A stretch of DNA of 64,000 bases from Pirellulaceae bacterium (GCA_012744395.1 JAAYCB010000265.1:1-64000); one strand, 5' to 3'; counted from the stretch's first letter, positions 29,365-38,809 are shown. Notes: a model not told the origin generated them from the sequence alone. Translations and numbers: made by a program.

Positions 29365-29829
29365 CTACGCGCCCGGACCGCTTGCCTCATGGGGCAAGAT
29401 CACGTCGTCGAGCAGGTAGCGGCGGAGGGATTTGACCACGGCAAGAAACTGCGGGAGGTCGAACGGCTTGGTCAGATAGCTCTCGACGTGGAGGTTCTCG
29501 CTCTTGAGGATCTCCTCGTGGGTCCGCGAGACCGTCATCACCACAACGGGGATCGTCTTCAGCGATTCATCGGCCTTGACTTGGGCGAGGACCCCGCGGC
29601 CGTCGAGTTTGGGAAGCTGGATGTCCAAGAGGATGATGTCCGGCCGCGGCACGCGGGCGTAACGGCCGACGCGGCGGAGGAATTCCAGCGCCTCCTCGCC
29701 GTCGCGAACCAGGCTGATCCGGCAGGGGACCTCGCCCCGCCTGAGGGCCTCAAACGCCAGGCCGGCGTCCTCCAGGTCGTCCTCGACCAGCAACACCTCC
29801 ATGGCACGTCCAACGGTTTCGGGTTTCAT
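29365..29829 (-). CDS. Single-domain response regulator, Rcp1-like
   Basis: A 154-residue stand-alone receiver domain. Acidic pocket EDD (in VLLVEDDLEDAG), phospho-acceptor Asp in DIILLDIQLPKLDG, the Thr/Ser position in VVVMTVS and Lys in YLTKPFD are all present. The inserted length between strands and the ...ALRRGE...RDGEEALEFLRR pattern match the Rcp1 subgroup that partners with phytochrome-like or hybrid kinases. With no output domain it presumably works by protein contact. ATG 29829 is chosen; ATG 29802 would remove nine residues. It lies 50 bp downstream of the ABM gene and is probably co-transcribed. Confidence 0.9.
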   Translation of the reverse strand: MKPETVGRAMEVLLVEDDLEDAGLAFEALRRGEVPCRISLVRDGEEALEFLRRVGRYARVPRPDIILLDIQLPKLDGRGVLAQVKADESLKTIPVVVMTVSRTHEEILKSENLHVESYLTKPFDLPQFLAVVKSLRRYLLDDVILPHEASGPGA

Positions 29830-29879
29830 CGCAGAACGGCTCTCATCGTGGCCTGGGCTGGTCCCCCGCAACGCATGGC

Positions 29880-30200
29880 TCAGCCTCCGCTGCGCCAGCC
29901 CGCGGCCGTCTCCGGAAACAGGGCCCGGTGCGCGACTCCGCGGCGCGGCTCCGCCATCCAAGGGGCAACCGCGTCGCGCCATTGGGCGTAATGGGCGGTC
30001 TCCTTGTGGGCTTGCATGCCAGCCGGGTCGCGATAAACCTCGTAGAGAACGAATCGGTTCGGATCGTCAGCCTGCTGGATCACGTCGAACCGCAGGTTGC
30101 CCGGCTCCGCCAGCGTTAGCCGGGCGTTTTCCAAAGTGGCCGCAAGGAACTCGGCCCGATTCTCTGGCTTGACGTGTACGTAAACACAGACGGCGTGCAT
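29880..30200 (-). CDS. Antibiotic biosynthesis monooxygenase (ABM) domain protein
   Basis: A 106-residue protein with the ABM ferredoxin-like fold: [18 protein letters not shown] at the start, the middle strand [20 protein letters not shown] and the histidine-containing [10 protein letters not shown]. The closest relatives by pattern are LsrG-like or quinol-monooxygenase-like small enzymes, usually dimers and often detoxifying reactive metabolites. Substrate unknown. GGAGA precedes ATG 30200. It heads a two-gene minus-strand unit with the response regulator. Confidence 0.85.
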   Translation of the reverse strand: MHAVCVYVHVKPENRAEFLAATLENARLTLAEPGNLRFDVIQQADDPNRFVLYEVYRDPAGMQAHKETAHYAQWRDAVAPWMAEPRRGVAHRALFPETAAGWRSGG

Positions 30201-30384
30201 GACGGGATTCTCCGTGGCCAGACCCGTATCTGCTGGTCCAAACCCTCCGACCCCCCAGGGTACAAAGCCAATATATCAGGACCTGGCCGCCGGCAAAAGA
30301 ATCCCCGCGGCCGGTACGCTACTTTACAGGGGCGGGGCGGGTCGGCAAGAATGACGGGAAACAAAATCCTCGGAGAAACTCGCG

Positions 30385-31773
30385 ATGGACGGAAGAGATG
30401 GCAGGGCGGCGGCTGCGGGCGTCTATTTGGGCATCGACGTCGGGGGAACGAAAATCCAAACGTCGCTGGTCACCCAGTCGGGTTCCGTCTTGTCGCGGCA
30501 CCGCGGCCCCACGCCCCGCGACGGCCAGTCCGACAGCGTTCTGGCGGCCGTCGTGGCGGCGGCCGAAGAGACGATGCGCGGCAATGCGTTCGAGCCGGCG
30601 AGGCTGACCGCCCTGGGAATCGCCATTCCCGGCGTCGTCGACCCGCAGCGCGGGCTGGTCGTGGTGACCCCGAACATGAGTCTGTCGGGCGTCCGGATCG
30701 GGCCTTACCTGGAGGACCGCTTCCGTGTGCCCGTCGCCCTCGGCAACGACTGCAACCTGGGGGCCCTGGGCGAATCCTGGCTCGGCGCGGCGCGCGGCAC
30801 CACCAGCTCGATCACGATCCTCGTCGGAACCGGCGTGGGCAGCGGGATTGTCCGCAAAGGCAAGCTCTGGGCCGGCGCGCGGGAGTCCGCCGGCGAGATC
30901 GGGCATATCGTCAGCCAGATCGGCGGGCCGCAGTGCGGCTGCGGCAACTGCGGATGCCTCGAGGCTTTGGCCAGCCGATCGGCCATCGAGCGCGAGATCC
31001 GCGCGGCCGTGGCCGAAGGGCGCGCCACCGTGCTGACGGAACTCGTCGGCGGCGAGCTGTCGATCATCCGTTCCAAGATGCTCCGCGACGCCCTCGACGC
31101 CAACGACGCCCTGGTGACCGAAGTCATGCACAAGGCTTCCGAAGTGCTCGGCTACGCCTGCCTCTCGGTCCGCCATCTGCTCGACCCCGAAGTGATTGTG
31201 CTCGGCGGCGGCGTGGTCGAAGCCTGCGGCGGCTTCATGCTCCCGATCATCGACGCAATCCTCGCATCCGACCAGCTTGCCGGCGCGCGCAGCGGCGGGC
31301 ATGTCGCGCTCTCGGCGCTCGGGGACGACGCCGTTGTCCTCGGGGCCGCGGCGCTGGCGGCAACCAAGGCCGGCCGCAATCCCTTCAAACAGCGGAACTC
31401 GATTCTGCCCGCATACCCGCAGATCGGCGATGCCACCCCCGGCGAACTCGTTGTCGGCGAGAAGACCTTCTCCACGGATGTCACGATCCACGTCGACGGC
31501 AAGGTCAAGAAGCGCAAGCAAGCCCAGGTGAAACAGCGCCACGGCACGACGCACATTCTCGACGCGGTGGAGGTCCGCAAGCTCTGCCGGGGAGGGCCCG
31601 AGGTCGTCTTCGTGGGCACCGGCCACGCGAACCAGTTGCACCTCGATGAAGAGGCCCGGCAATTTCTCAGCCGGCGGCTGATCAAGGTGGAATTGCTGCC
31701 CACGCCCCAGTTCGCCGAGGCATACAACGCCTGTTCCGCGCGCAAAGCCGCCCTGATCCACGTGACCTGCTAA
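30385..31773 (+). CDS. ROK-family sugar kinase fused to a C-terminal Mth938-like domain
   Basis: A 462-residue two-domain protein. Residues 1-~335 form a ROK kinase: ATP-binding DVGGTKIQ at 18-25, catalytic Asp122 in GNDCN, His174 in SAGEIGHIV, and the zinc motif C184-G-C186-x2-C189-G-C191-LE. These features fit a glucokinase-like sugar kinase. Residues ~354-462 match the Mth938/AAMDC fold (DUF498): GELVVGEKTFSTDVTIH, then PEVVFVGTGHANQLHL and LPTPQFAEAYNAC. I know of no established role for this pairing. GGAG precedes ATG 30385. The next gene, 31 bp downstream, is an oxidoreductase of sugar-metabolising type. Confidence 0.88.
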   Translation: MDGRDGRAAAAGVYLGIDVGGTKIQTSLVTQSGSVLSRHRGPTPRDGQSDSVLAAVVAAAEETMRGNAFEPARLTALGIAIPGVVDPQRGLVVVTPNMSLSGVRIGPYLEDRFRVPVALGNDCNLGALGESWLGAARGTTSSITILVGTGVGSGIVRKGKLWAGARESAGEIGHIVSQIGGPQCGCGNCGCLEALASRSAIEREIRAAVAEGRATVLTELVGGELSIIRSKMLRDALDANDALVTEVMHKASEVLGYACLSVRHLLDPEVIVLGGGVVEACGGFMLPIIDAILASDQLAGARSGGHVALSALGDDAVVLGAAALAATKAGRNPFKQRNSILPAYPQIGDATPGELVVGEKTFSTDVTIHVDGKVKKRKQAQVKQRHGTTHILDAVEVRKLCRGGPEVVFVGTGHANQLHLDEEARQFLSRRLIKVELLPTPQFAEAYNACSARKAALIHVTC

Positions 31774-31804
31774 GTCCGATGGCACCCAGCAAGGAGAAAC
31801 GAAC

Positions 31805-33127
31805 ATGGCATCCAGCGCCGTATCGCGACGACATTTCCTGGAAACCTCGGCGGCCGCCGGCGCGGCTCTCGCGACCGCCCGAGCCGCCGGGAACAGCTCC
31901 GGCTCGAAGACGATCCGCATCGGGATCATCGGCTGCAATGGCATGGGCCGGGGCAACCTGGACAACTGTGCGCGGCATCCCGACGTGGCCGTGGCGGCGG
32001 TCTGCGATGTCTGGCAGGCGCGCCGCAAGGCCGTGCTGGAGAAATTCCCGCAGGCGAAGGAATACGCCGATTACCGCGACCTGCTGGCGGACAAAAACGT
32101 CGACGCGGTGATCGTGGCCACGCCGCCCCACTGGCACGCGCTGGTGGCCATCCACGCCGCGCAAGCCGGCAAAGACATCTATCTCCAGAAGCCGATGACC
32201 CTCCACCTGGGCGAAAGCCTTGCCGTCAAGAACGCCGTCAAGCGCCACGAAGTGGTCTGCCAGATCGGCACGCAGATTCACGCCGGGGAAAACTACCGCC
32301 GGGTGGTGGAGAAGGTCCGCGCCGGCCACATCGGCCAGGTCAGCGGCGTGCGGACGTTCAACGTGATGAACCAGGGGCCCGCGGGGATCGGCAAGAACCC
32401 CGACACGACCGTTCCCCAAGGCCTTGACTGGGAGATGTGGCTCGGTCCCGGGCCGAAACGCCCCTACAATGCCCTGCTGGCGGCCAACTCCTACAACCAT
32501 TGCTCTTTCATGGCGTACAGCGGCGGTTGGACGCCCGGCATGGCGCCCCACATTCTCGACCTGCCGGTCTGGGCGCTCGATTTGGGCTACCCGACGATGG
32601 TCGCCTGCTCCGGGGGCCGTTACATCATCGACGACGATGGCGACGCCCCGGACGTGCAGGAAATGGTCTTCCAGTATCCGGGCTGCACGGTGACCTGGTC
32701 GATGTCGACGATCAACAGCTTCGGTTTCGACTTCGGCCGCGGAACGCCGGCGCGGCGGCTGGGAATCTACTTTTTCGGCTCCAAGGCAACGCTGTTCGCC
32801 AATTACGGGACCCACGAAGTCGTCCCGGAAGGCCAGTACTTCGATCCCCAGACCGTGCCGGGCGCGGACGACCAGATCGCCCCGTCGCCGGGGCATGAAC
32901 TGGAGTGGATCGAGTGCATCAAGTCGCGCCGCCAGCCGAGTTGCTCGCCCGAATATCACTCGCGGGTCGACATCCCGCTCGTCCTCGGCAACCTCTCCCA
33001 GCGGCTCGGCCGCTCGATCCGGTTCGATCCGGCCGCGCTGCGGATCGTCGGCGACGACGAGGCGGCGAGGCTGGCGGTGCCGGAGTACCGCCCGCCCTGG
33101 AAGTTCCCCGTCGAATACCTCGCCTAG
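31805..33127 (+). CDS. Tat-exported Gfo/Idh/MocA-family oxidoreductase
   Basis: A 440-residue NAD(P)-dependent oxidoreductase with a twin-arginine signal (SRRHFLETSAAAGAALATA). The Rossmann domain starts IRIGIIGCNGMGRGN; IVATPPHWHALVAIHA and the LQKPMTLHLGE motif follow (EKP replaced by QKP). The C-terminal substrate domain includes WEMWLGPGPKRPY and SYNHCSFMAYSGGWTPGMAPH. Planctomycetes carry many such exported paralogues; substrates are mostly unknown sugars. AAGGAGAAA precedes ATG 31805, and the gene follows the ROK fusion closely, suggesting an operon. It is convergent with the gene ending at 33141. Confidence 0.93.
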   Translation: MASSAVSRRHFLETSAAAGAALATARAAGNSSGSKTIRIGIIGCNGMGRGNLDNCARHPDVAVAAVCDVWQARRKAVLEKFPQAKEYADYRDLLADKNVDAVIVATPPHWHALVAIHAAQAGKDIYLQKPMTLHLGESLAVKNAVKRHEVVCQIGTQIHAGENYRRVVEKVRAGHIGQVSGVRTFNVMNQGPAGIGKNPDTTVPQGLDWEMWLGPGPKRPYNALLAANSYNHCSFMAYSGGWTPGMAPHILDLPVWALDLGYPTMVACSGGRYIIDDDGDAPDVQEMVFQYPGCTVTWSMSTINSFGFDFGRGTPARRLGIYFFGSKATLFANYGTHEVVPEGQYFDPQTVPGADDQIAPSPGHELEWIECIKSRRQPSCSPEYHSRVDIPLVLGNLSQRLGRSIRFDPAALRIVGDDEAARLAVPEYRPPWKFPVEYLA

Positions 33128-33140
33128 ACAACGCCCGGCG

Positions 33141-34742
33141 CTACCACTTGAGGCGGTAGATGTGCACGGCCAGCGGCCGGAAGGCATCGGAAAACGAGCC
33201 GTCCTCGGAACGCACGGAGCGGTTCTCGTCGACGACCTCGATCTCCCTGCCGGCAGCCAGCCCCTCGACACGAATCCGCGCGGCGGCGTCCACGAGGCGC
33301 TCGTCGTAGTTGACCGCAAACACGTACAACTGGCCGCCGTGCATCCGCGCCAGGGCAGCCAGCCTGGCATCGCCCTGGGTCCCGATTTCCACGGCCCCGG
33401 CCGGCTTCCGGCCGAGAATCGCCGGCGCCAGGCGGGTAATCTGGCCGTTGATTTCCCGCAGCGCCCGGCGGTTCTCCTCGGGCACGCCGAACTGGCTGTA
33501 CGCCGGCTTCCAGACATGCGTGAAATACCCAATCGCCGTGGCCCCGCCGCAAATCGACATCCAGACCTCGGCGCGGATGTGCTCGGCGGTCACCTCCTTC
33601 TGATTCTCCAGCGCGCCGGTCCACTGCCCTCCCCGGCTCGTCTCGATCCAGGCGTAGACGGGCCGCGGGCCGGCCTGCTCGGCCAGCAGCCTGGTCGCTT
33701 CGTAGACGAGGTGGATCCACTCCGGCTTGTTCCAGCCGTAGATCGGATAGATGTCGTAACCGACCACGTCGGCGGCGCGGATGTACTGCGGATAGAGTCC
33801 GGTTCGTTGCGCGTCGGTCCACTTGCCGAAGTGGGGGTGGAAGTTGCCGGTCAGCGTGAGAAACACTGGGCGGGCGGGATCGCCGCGCTGGATCGCCTCA
33901 TAGGCCGCCAACGTCTTGGCCGGTTCCGCCCGCGGTTCGTACCGCAGCGGCGAGAGCAACAGGTTCTCGCCCTGTGCGTCAAAGCCCTCGATCTCGCTGA
34001 TCGAGCCCCACAGGTTTTTTCCCGGGTAGGTGGAAAGGACAGTCATTTCGAGCGCGTCGAACGTGGCCGGCTTCTCCAGGGGGAATTTCTGCCGGCCCCT
34101 CTTGTTCTCGAGAGTCGCCCGCAGAATCTCGCGGCCTGCGGCCTGGAAGGCGACCTCCTTGGCCACGGCCAGCCCCGGCGAGACGGTCAGCCACAGGGCC
34201 AGGCTTTCCACCGTTACCGGCTGCTTCAGGCGGATCGTGATCGACGCCTTTTCCATCGGGTCGAGCACCGACCAGCTATGCGTCACGCCGTCGACGATCT
34301 TCCACAGCGGCGTGCTCCGGTTGACGTGGAGCCCCGCGCCGGGGACGACTTCCGCATCGTTGACCTGCTGGGGCAGGTCCGGCTCGTCGTCGTGGATATA
34401 CGCCAACAGTCCGGGGTGCCCCTTGAGGCGCGCGTCGAGCGGCATCACGCCGTAGAGGCCCGCCTCCCAGACCTTGTCCAGGTATTCGCCGACGTGGGCC
34501 GTGCCGCTCGACCCGCCCCAGTAGCCGGCGGTCGTATTCATCCCGCAGGCCTTGACCGCGGCGAAGTTCTCGGCATCCTGGAGCCAGGCCATGAGGGGAA
34601 AGAACGGCTTGCCGTTGACGGAGAAGGCTCGGTCGGAGCCGATTTCGACCTTCTCGACGGGCGGAGGGGCTTCCGCGCCGCGCGCCGCCTGCAATCCGAT
34701 GGACAGGAAAACACTCCCCAGAACCGCACCCCATTTCGGCAT
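33141..34742 (-). CDS. Secreted glycoside-hydrolase-like TIM-barrel protein
   Basis: A 533-residue exported protein of unassigned function. Signal peptide ~1-22 (ends AARGAEA). The opening VNGKPFFPLMAWLQDAENFAAV is typical of glycosidase-like TIM barrels in planctomycetes. An inserted beta domain (about 135-260, with ITIRLKQPVTVESLALWLTV) resembles a discoidin-type module. The barrel resumes with HDDEPD before the insert and ADVVGYDIYPIYG and VYAWIETSRGG after it; the acidic residues could be catalytic. The C-terminal beta domain ends AVHIYRLKW. GAGGAG precedes ATG 34742; an upstream in-frame ATG at 34820 has no such site. Confidence 0.7.
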   Translation of the reverse strand: MPKWGAVLGSVFLSIGLQAARGAEAPPPVEKVEIGSDRAFSVNGKPFFPLMAWLQDAENFAAVKACGMNTTAGYWGGSSGTAHVGEYLDKVWEAGLYGVMPLDARLKGHPGLLAYIHDDEPDLPQQVNDAEVVPGAGLHVNRSTPLWKIVDGVTHSWSVLDPMEKASITIRLKQPVTVESLALWLTVSPGLAVAKEVAFQAAGREILRATLENKRGRQKFPLEKPATFDALEMTVLSTYPGKNLWGSISEIEGFDAQGENLLLSPLRYEPRAEPAKTLAAYEAIQRGDPARPVFLTLTGNFHPHFGKWTDAQRTGLYPQYIRAADVVGYDIYPIYGWNKPEWIHLVYEATRLLAEQAGPRPVYAWIETSRGGQWTGALENQKEVTAEHIRAEVWMSICGGATAIGYFTHVWKPAYSQFGVPEENRRALREINGQITRLAPAILGRKPAGAVEIGTQGDARLAALARMHGGQLYVFAVNYDERLVDAAARIRVEGLAAGREIEVVDENRSVRSEDGSFSDAFRPLAVHIYRLKW

Positions 34743-34951
34743 CTTGGCATCTCCTCGGGTCTGATCAACGGCCGCACCAAGCCGTTCGGCCCTGGGGCGG
34801 TGCGAAGCGAATTGTTGCATATCAGGACTCGGCCGTCGCGGCGGCAGGCCGGCCGCAGGCCCGCCGCCGCAGCGCCGCCTCGTGCGCGACCGTGGTTATG
34901 CGGCTGGCACGAGACGCGTTTACAGGACAGACCGCAGACCGGCCGCACGCG

Positions 34952-36862
34952 TCACTGGATTCCCGAGACCGTCACCTGCGACGATCCGAGCGTCGGAGCG
35001 CCGGTCGGCTTGGTCAACAGCTTGGGAAGCTCGATACGGTCGAAGTACTCGTAATTGGGCTTCTCCCGCTCCTTGATATACTGCTTCATCGTCTGGTCCT
35101 TGCCGAGGTGGACGATGAAGCCGGGCAGGTTGTTGCCCAGCGATTTCCAGGCGGTTTTTCCATCATAGATGAACTCGAGCCGGCTGATGAATTTCGTCAT
35201 CTTATACTTGTCGTAGCCGAAGCTGCCGAAACTCCGATATCGCAATTCTGCTTTCTTGGCGGCTTCTTCCACCCCGGCCGCGAGGGTGATCGTTCCATTC
35301 GCCCCCGCCTTGCAGCCGCGCGCCTCCAGCTTCTTGACCAGCGCGTCCTGGACCTTGGTGCGGGCGGCCGAGTCGGCGATCTTCCCGACGTCGATCTTCA
35401 CCGTTGTGCCCGGCTTGAACACGAAGAAGTCCGGATCGGCCATCGCCGTCTCGAGCTTGTCGGCAACTCCCTCGTGAGGCAATCGCGCGGGGACCAAGGC
35501 GCTCGGCTGCCGCTCGCCGGCGACGACGGCCAACCAGCACACGCCGCCGGCGATGCCCGCCTTCTGGTACCCCCGATAGTCCCAGACATTCACCTGGTTG
35601 ACAAAATCATACAGCCGGCCACTGCCGGCGAGAAGATGCTCCTCGCTGGGGCAGAGCAGCTCGTCGCCAGCGTGCACGCCCTCCAGGCGGCACTCCCGCT
35701 GAAGCTGGCCGGTGGCGAAATCCCACACGTACAGCTCGGCCCCGCTCAGCGTCACGAACCGCTTGCCGCTGGGCGTAAAAGCCAGCACGCCCCCGCTGAC
35801 CGGCGCGGCCTGTAGTGCCACGACCTTCTGGCCCTCCACGTCGAGTACGCCCACCTGCCCCTCGACCAGGAACGCGAGGTGCTTGCGGTCGGGACTGAGC
35901 GCAGGCCGCCCCTTGACGTCCAGATAGCAGATCGGTCGCGTTGTTTCGACATCCCAGATCGCCAGGCGGCCGCCTGCGCTGCACGTCGCCAGCCGATTCT
36001 CATCCAGATAGGCCGCCCACGTGACGTTGCGATCTCTATCCTTCTCGTCCGCGTAAGGGACCCATTTCATGCCGCGGCTGACGCCCGCAGCGTCGATCGT
36101 CCAGGTCTCCAGGCAATCCTGATTACCCAGGCCGGACTCGTTGCGCCGCATGAGGACCTCCGCGCGGCTGTCGTGGACCGCGATCGGAACGAGGAGCTCG
36201 CCCTCCACGGCGCCACTGCCCAGCAAGAGACCTTCCGCAAGGTCGCAGACCACCACGGTCGTGGTGACCTTGGCGTCCCTCGCCGGCGGCTTGCAGGTAT
36301 AGCCGACCGCCGCGTAGCGGCCGGTCCCGGCGATGGCCATCGCCGCCGCGTTTTCGAAAAAGCTCGTCTTGGAGGGCAGCGCGATCGGTTTGACCGATCC
36401 GCCGGCGGCCGGTGCCGCGGGCTCGGACAGCCTCCAGTCGCCGCCGCCGATCACGTCGATTTTTTTCGCGGTGCTCCAATCCGGCAGGGTTTCACGCGGC
36501 GAGGAACCGGTCCCCGCAGCCCGCGGCGATTCGCCGACGGGCAGCAACCGGTTGGGAGCCACCGTCTTGAAGGGGTTCTCGGCCGCCGCGGCGAGCCGTT
36601 GCCGGACGTACTCCTGATCGGCCGCGTTGAGCTTCTCCAGGGGAATCGAGACCTCGGTCCCGTCGGCCTGCTGTAGGGTGACCTTACCCGTCTGCACGCC
36701 GGCGAACTCCGCCCGCACGGAATACTCGCCCGTGCTGTCCGTCCAGGTTCGCATCGGCTCCGAGGCCTCCAGCGCGTGGACGCAGAACAAGGCAAGGGCG
36801 ACCGCCCCTGGCCCGAAGCCGACTGCCCGCCGTGTTTTCGCAGAGCACCGGTACAAGTACAT
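34952..36862 (-). CDS. Secreted SHD1-domain protein with beta-propeller-like body
   Basis: A 636-residue protein with a signal segment (about 15-34). An SHD1 domain follows at 37-90: MRTWTDSTGEYSVRAEF, then LQQADGTEVSIPLEKLNAAD. SHD1 is known from eukaryotic endocytic adaptor Sla1 and is amplified in planctomycetes. The middle (about 155-480) contains WD40/propeller-like strands such as RLAIWDVETTRPICYLD and AELYVWDFATGQLQREC. The C-terminal part (about 490-620) begins FFVFKPGTTVKIDVG and may be a further adaptor module. GAGGTGGAG precedes ATG 36862. Function unknown. Confidence 0.75.
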   Translation of the reverse strand: MYLYRCSAKTRRAVGFGPGAVALALFCVHALEASEPMRTWTDSTGEYSVRAEFAGVQTGKVTLQQADGTEVSIPLEKLNAADQEYVRQRLAAAAENPFKTVAPNRLLPVGESPRAAGTGSSPRETLPDWSTAKKIDVIGGGDWRLSEPAAPAAGGSVKPIALPSKTSFFENAAAMAIAGTGRYAAVGYTCKPPARDAKVTTTVVVCDLAEGLLLGSGAVEGELLVPIAVHDSRAEVLMRRNESGLGNQDCLETWTIDAAGVSRGMKWVPYADEKDRDRNVTWAAYLDENRLATCSAGGRLAIWDVETTRPICYLDVKGRPALSPDRKHLAFLVEGQVGVLDVEGQKVVALQAAPVSGGVLAFTPSGKRFVTLSGAELYVWDFATGQLQRECRLEGVHAGDELLCPSEEHLLAGSGRLYDFVNQVNVWDYRGYQKAGIAGGVCWLAVVAGERQPSALVPARLPHEGVADKLETAMADPDFFVFKPGTTVKIDVGKIADSAARTKVQDALVKKLEARGCKAGANGTITLAAGVEEAAKKAELRYRSFGSFGYDKYKMTKFISRLEFIYDGKTAWKSLGNNLPGFIVHLGKDQTMKQYIKEREKPNYEYFDRIELPKLLTKPTGAPTLGSSQVTVSGIQ

Positions 36863-37393
36863 GGCTCCACCTCGTAACAAACAGGTTGGGGAAACAGGTT
36901 GGGGGGGTGATTGAATTGGCAAATGCACGTTACCCCAAGGGCAATCCTCTGGCAACCCCCCAGGAATACGGCTTTGGGCGGACGCGGGCTTCGCGAGGAA
37001 CCGGCTCCATTCGACCCCGCATCCCGACTGCCCGTCGGATCGGCGGCGGCAATCCCACACGCGGGACGAATTCCCCACGGTGACGCCGGCGGCAGCCAGG
37101 GAGGGTTAACCCATTTTGGGGGAATGATGCGCGACTGTCCGTTTCAATCTGGCTTTCAAGGCGGTCGGTGCTAGAATTGGCGAGGATGCTGGGCGGATTG
37201 GCGTCACGCCGGATCATTGCGGGGCGGGGGGCTCTGACTGGCTCGGCGGCTAGGCGCTGCGAGCTGAGGAGAGGCCCCGTTCCTCGTGAAACGGGATTGC
37301 GTCGCTCGGGTTGCGGCGGGGTGTAGACGGTCTTCGAGACCGGTGATTGCCGCGAGTGACGAGGGTCGTGCACGGCCACCTGGGAGGATACTT
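36863..37393. other. Intergenic region between divergent genes
   Basis: 531 bp without a supportable gene. A short tandem ACAGGTTGGGG repeat lies at 36881-36908. TAGAAT at 37172-37177 has no -35 at proper distance. An in-frame GTG at 37286 extends the phosphomutase frame but lacks a ribosome-binding site. Confidence 0.4.
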
Positions 37394-38776
37394 TTGAGCG
37401 TTTATAAACGTTGTGACATTCGTGGTCAGGTTCCCACCGACCTGCACCCGGATCAGTATCGCGCGTGGGGCCGCGGACTGGGAAATGCGGTTTCCGCCGG
37501 GGCCAAGTTTGTCATTGGGGGAGATGTCCGATTCTCGACGCCCGGGTTGCTTGCCGCCCTCGGCGAGGGCCTTGTTGCGGCGGGAGCCGACGTTGTCGAT
37601 TTGGGGATTGTGCCAACGCCGATGATCTACTATGCGAAGCGCCGGCTCCGCGCCGAAGGCTGCGCGATCGTCACGGGGTCGCACTGGCCGCCCGACGAGA
37701 ACGGGCTGAAATGGATGCTCGGCGACCAACCGCCGGCGCCTGCCGAGGTCGATCTCCTCCGCCGCGGCGAGCAGGCGGCGCGGCAACCGGCGGCGCTCGG
37801 GGGAGACCGGCGGAATCTGGACATCTCCTACGACTACGTGGCGTGGCTCCAGGAGACCTGGGTTGACGCCCGCGACGCCGACGCCACGATCATTCTCGAT
37901 CCGATGCATGGCTGTTGGTCGCGGCGCGCCCGCCGGTATCTCCAGGCCGTCTATCCGCGGGTCGTGTTTTCCACCGTGCGGGATGAGCCCGATCCGGTCT
38001 TCCGCGGCGAGATTCCCGACTGTTCGCATCCCGAGCGGCTGGAGGCTCTCTGCGACGCCGTCGAGCGGCATCGGGCCCACCTGGGGATCGCCTTCGATGG
38101 CGACGGGGATCGACTGGCGCTGGTCGATGATCGCGGCGTCGTCCTCACGGCGGAGGAGGCAGCCTGGGTATTCCTGGAGAGCTTCGGTTGCGAATTGCGC
38201 GACGAGCCGTTCGTCTACGATTTGATGTTTTCGGGTTGTCTTCCCGAGCGCGCCGCCGAATTGGGTGCGCTTGCGCTTGCCGAACGGAGCGGCGACGCCT
38301 GTGTTCGCGGCCGCATGCTCCAGTCGCAGGCGATCTTCGGAGCGGAGGTCAACGGCCATTACTATTTCCGCGCGCTGGACGGCGGCGATGACGCCCTGTT
38401 CGCGGCGTGTTGGCTGATCGACTACCTGGCCGACTGCCGGCGGTCGCTCTCCGACCTCCGCAGCAGCTGCCCCGCCGTTTACCTGACCCCCGATCTGCGC
38501 TTGCCGGTCCAGCCGGCCGATGGCCAGGCAATCATCGATCGCGTCCGCAGCGTCTGGTCGAATTATCCGCAGCAGTCGGCCGACGGGGTCCGCGTCAACT
38601 TCCCCGACGGGTGGGCGATGGTTCGCCACTCCGCCGCCGAATCAGCGCTCTCGTTTCGGTTCGAAGCCGGCGGCGATGACGAACTGGCGTGCCTGGTCAA
38701 GCGGTTCTGCGACTCGATCCCGGAGATCGGGGAAGACCTCTGGCTGGAGTTCGAGCTCGGCCCCGGCAATTGCTGA
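37394..38776 (+). CDS. Phosphoglucomutase/phosphomannomutase-family protein
   Basis: A 460-residue alpha-D-phosphohexomutase. The four expected elements are visible: phosphoserine loop TGSHWPP with Ser96 (the usual TASHNP has Asn where Trp98 stands), metal-binding FDGDGDR at 234-240, sugar-binding GAEVNGHYYF in place of GEMSGH, and a C-terminal phosphate-binding region (HSAAESALSFRFEA). It probably interconverts hexose 1- and 6-phosphates for polysaccharide precursors; the altered loop leaves substrate open. The start is TTG 37394, with GGGAGG 6 bp upstream and the N-terminal YKRCDIRG typical of the family. Confidence 0.88.
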   Translation: MSVYKRCDIRGQVPTDLHPDQYRAWGRGLGNAVSAGAKFVIGGDVRFSTPGLLAALGEGLVAAGADVVDLGIVPTPMIYYAKRRLRAEGCAIVTGSHWPPDENGLKWMLGDQPPAPAEVDLLRRGEQAARQPAALGGDRRNLDISYDYVAWLQETWVDARDADATIILDPMHGCWSRRARRYLQAVYPRVVFSTVRDEPDPVFRGEIPDCSHPERLEALCDAVERHRAHLGIAFDGDGDRLALVDDRGVVLTAEEAAWVFLESFGCELRDEPFVYDLMFSGCLPERAAELGALALAERSGDACVRGRMLQSQAIFGAEVNGHYYFRALDGGDDALFAACWLIDYLADCRRSLSDLRSSCPAVYLTPDLRLPVQPADGQAIIDRVRSVWSNYPQQSADGVRVNFPDGWAMVRHSAAESALSFRFEAGGDDELACLVKRFCDSIPEIGEDLWLEFELGPGNC

Positions 38777-38809
38777 GCGGGTGGGCAGCGAGCGGACCGT
38801 TCGCGGCGC

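Noticed and set aside
27741-29390. 549-codon open frame on the minus strand
   Set aside because: Antisense to the HEAT-repeat gene; its apparent repeats only mirror those of the real gene.
30270-30330. GGCCGC...GCGGCC inverted arms between the ABM and ROK genes
   Set aside because: The arms are short, GC-only and without a T-run; they lie between divergent genes, so a terminator makes no sense.
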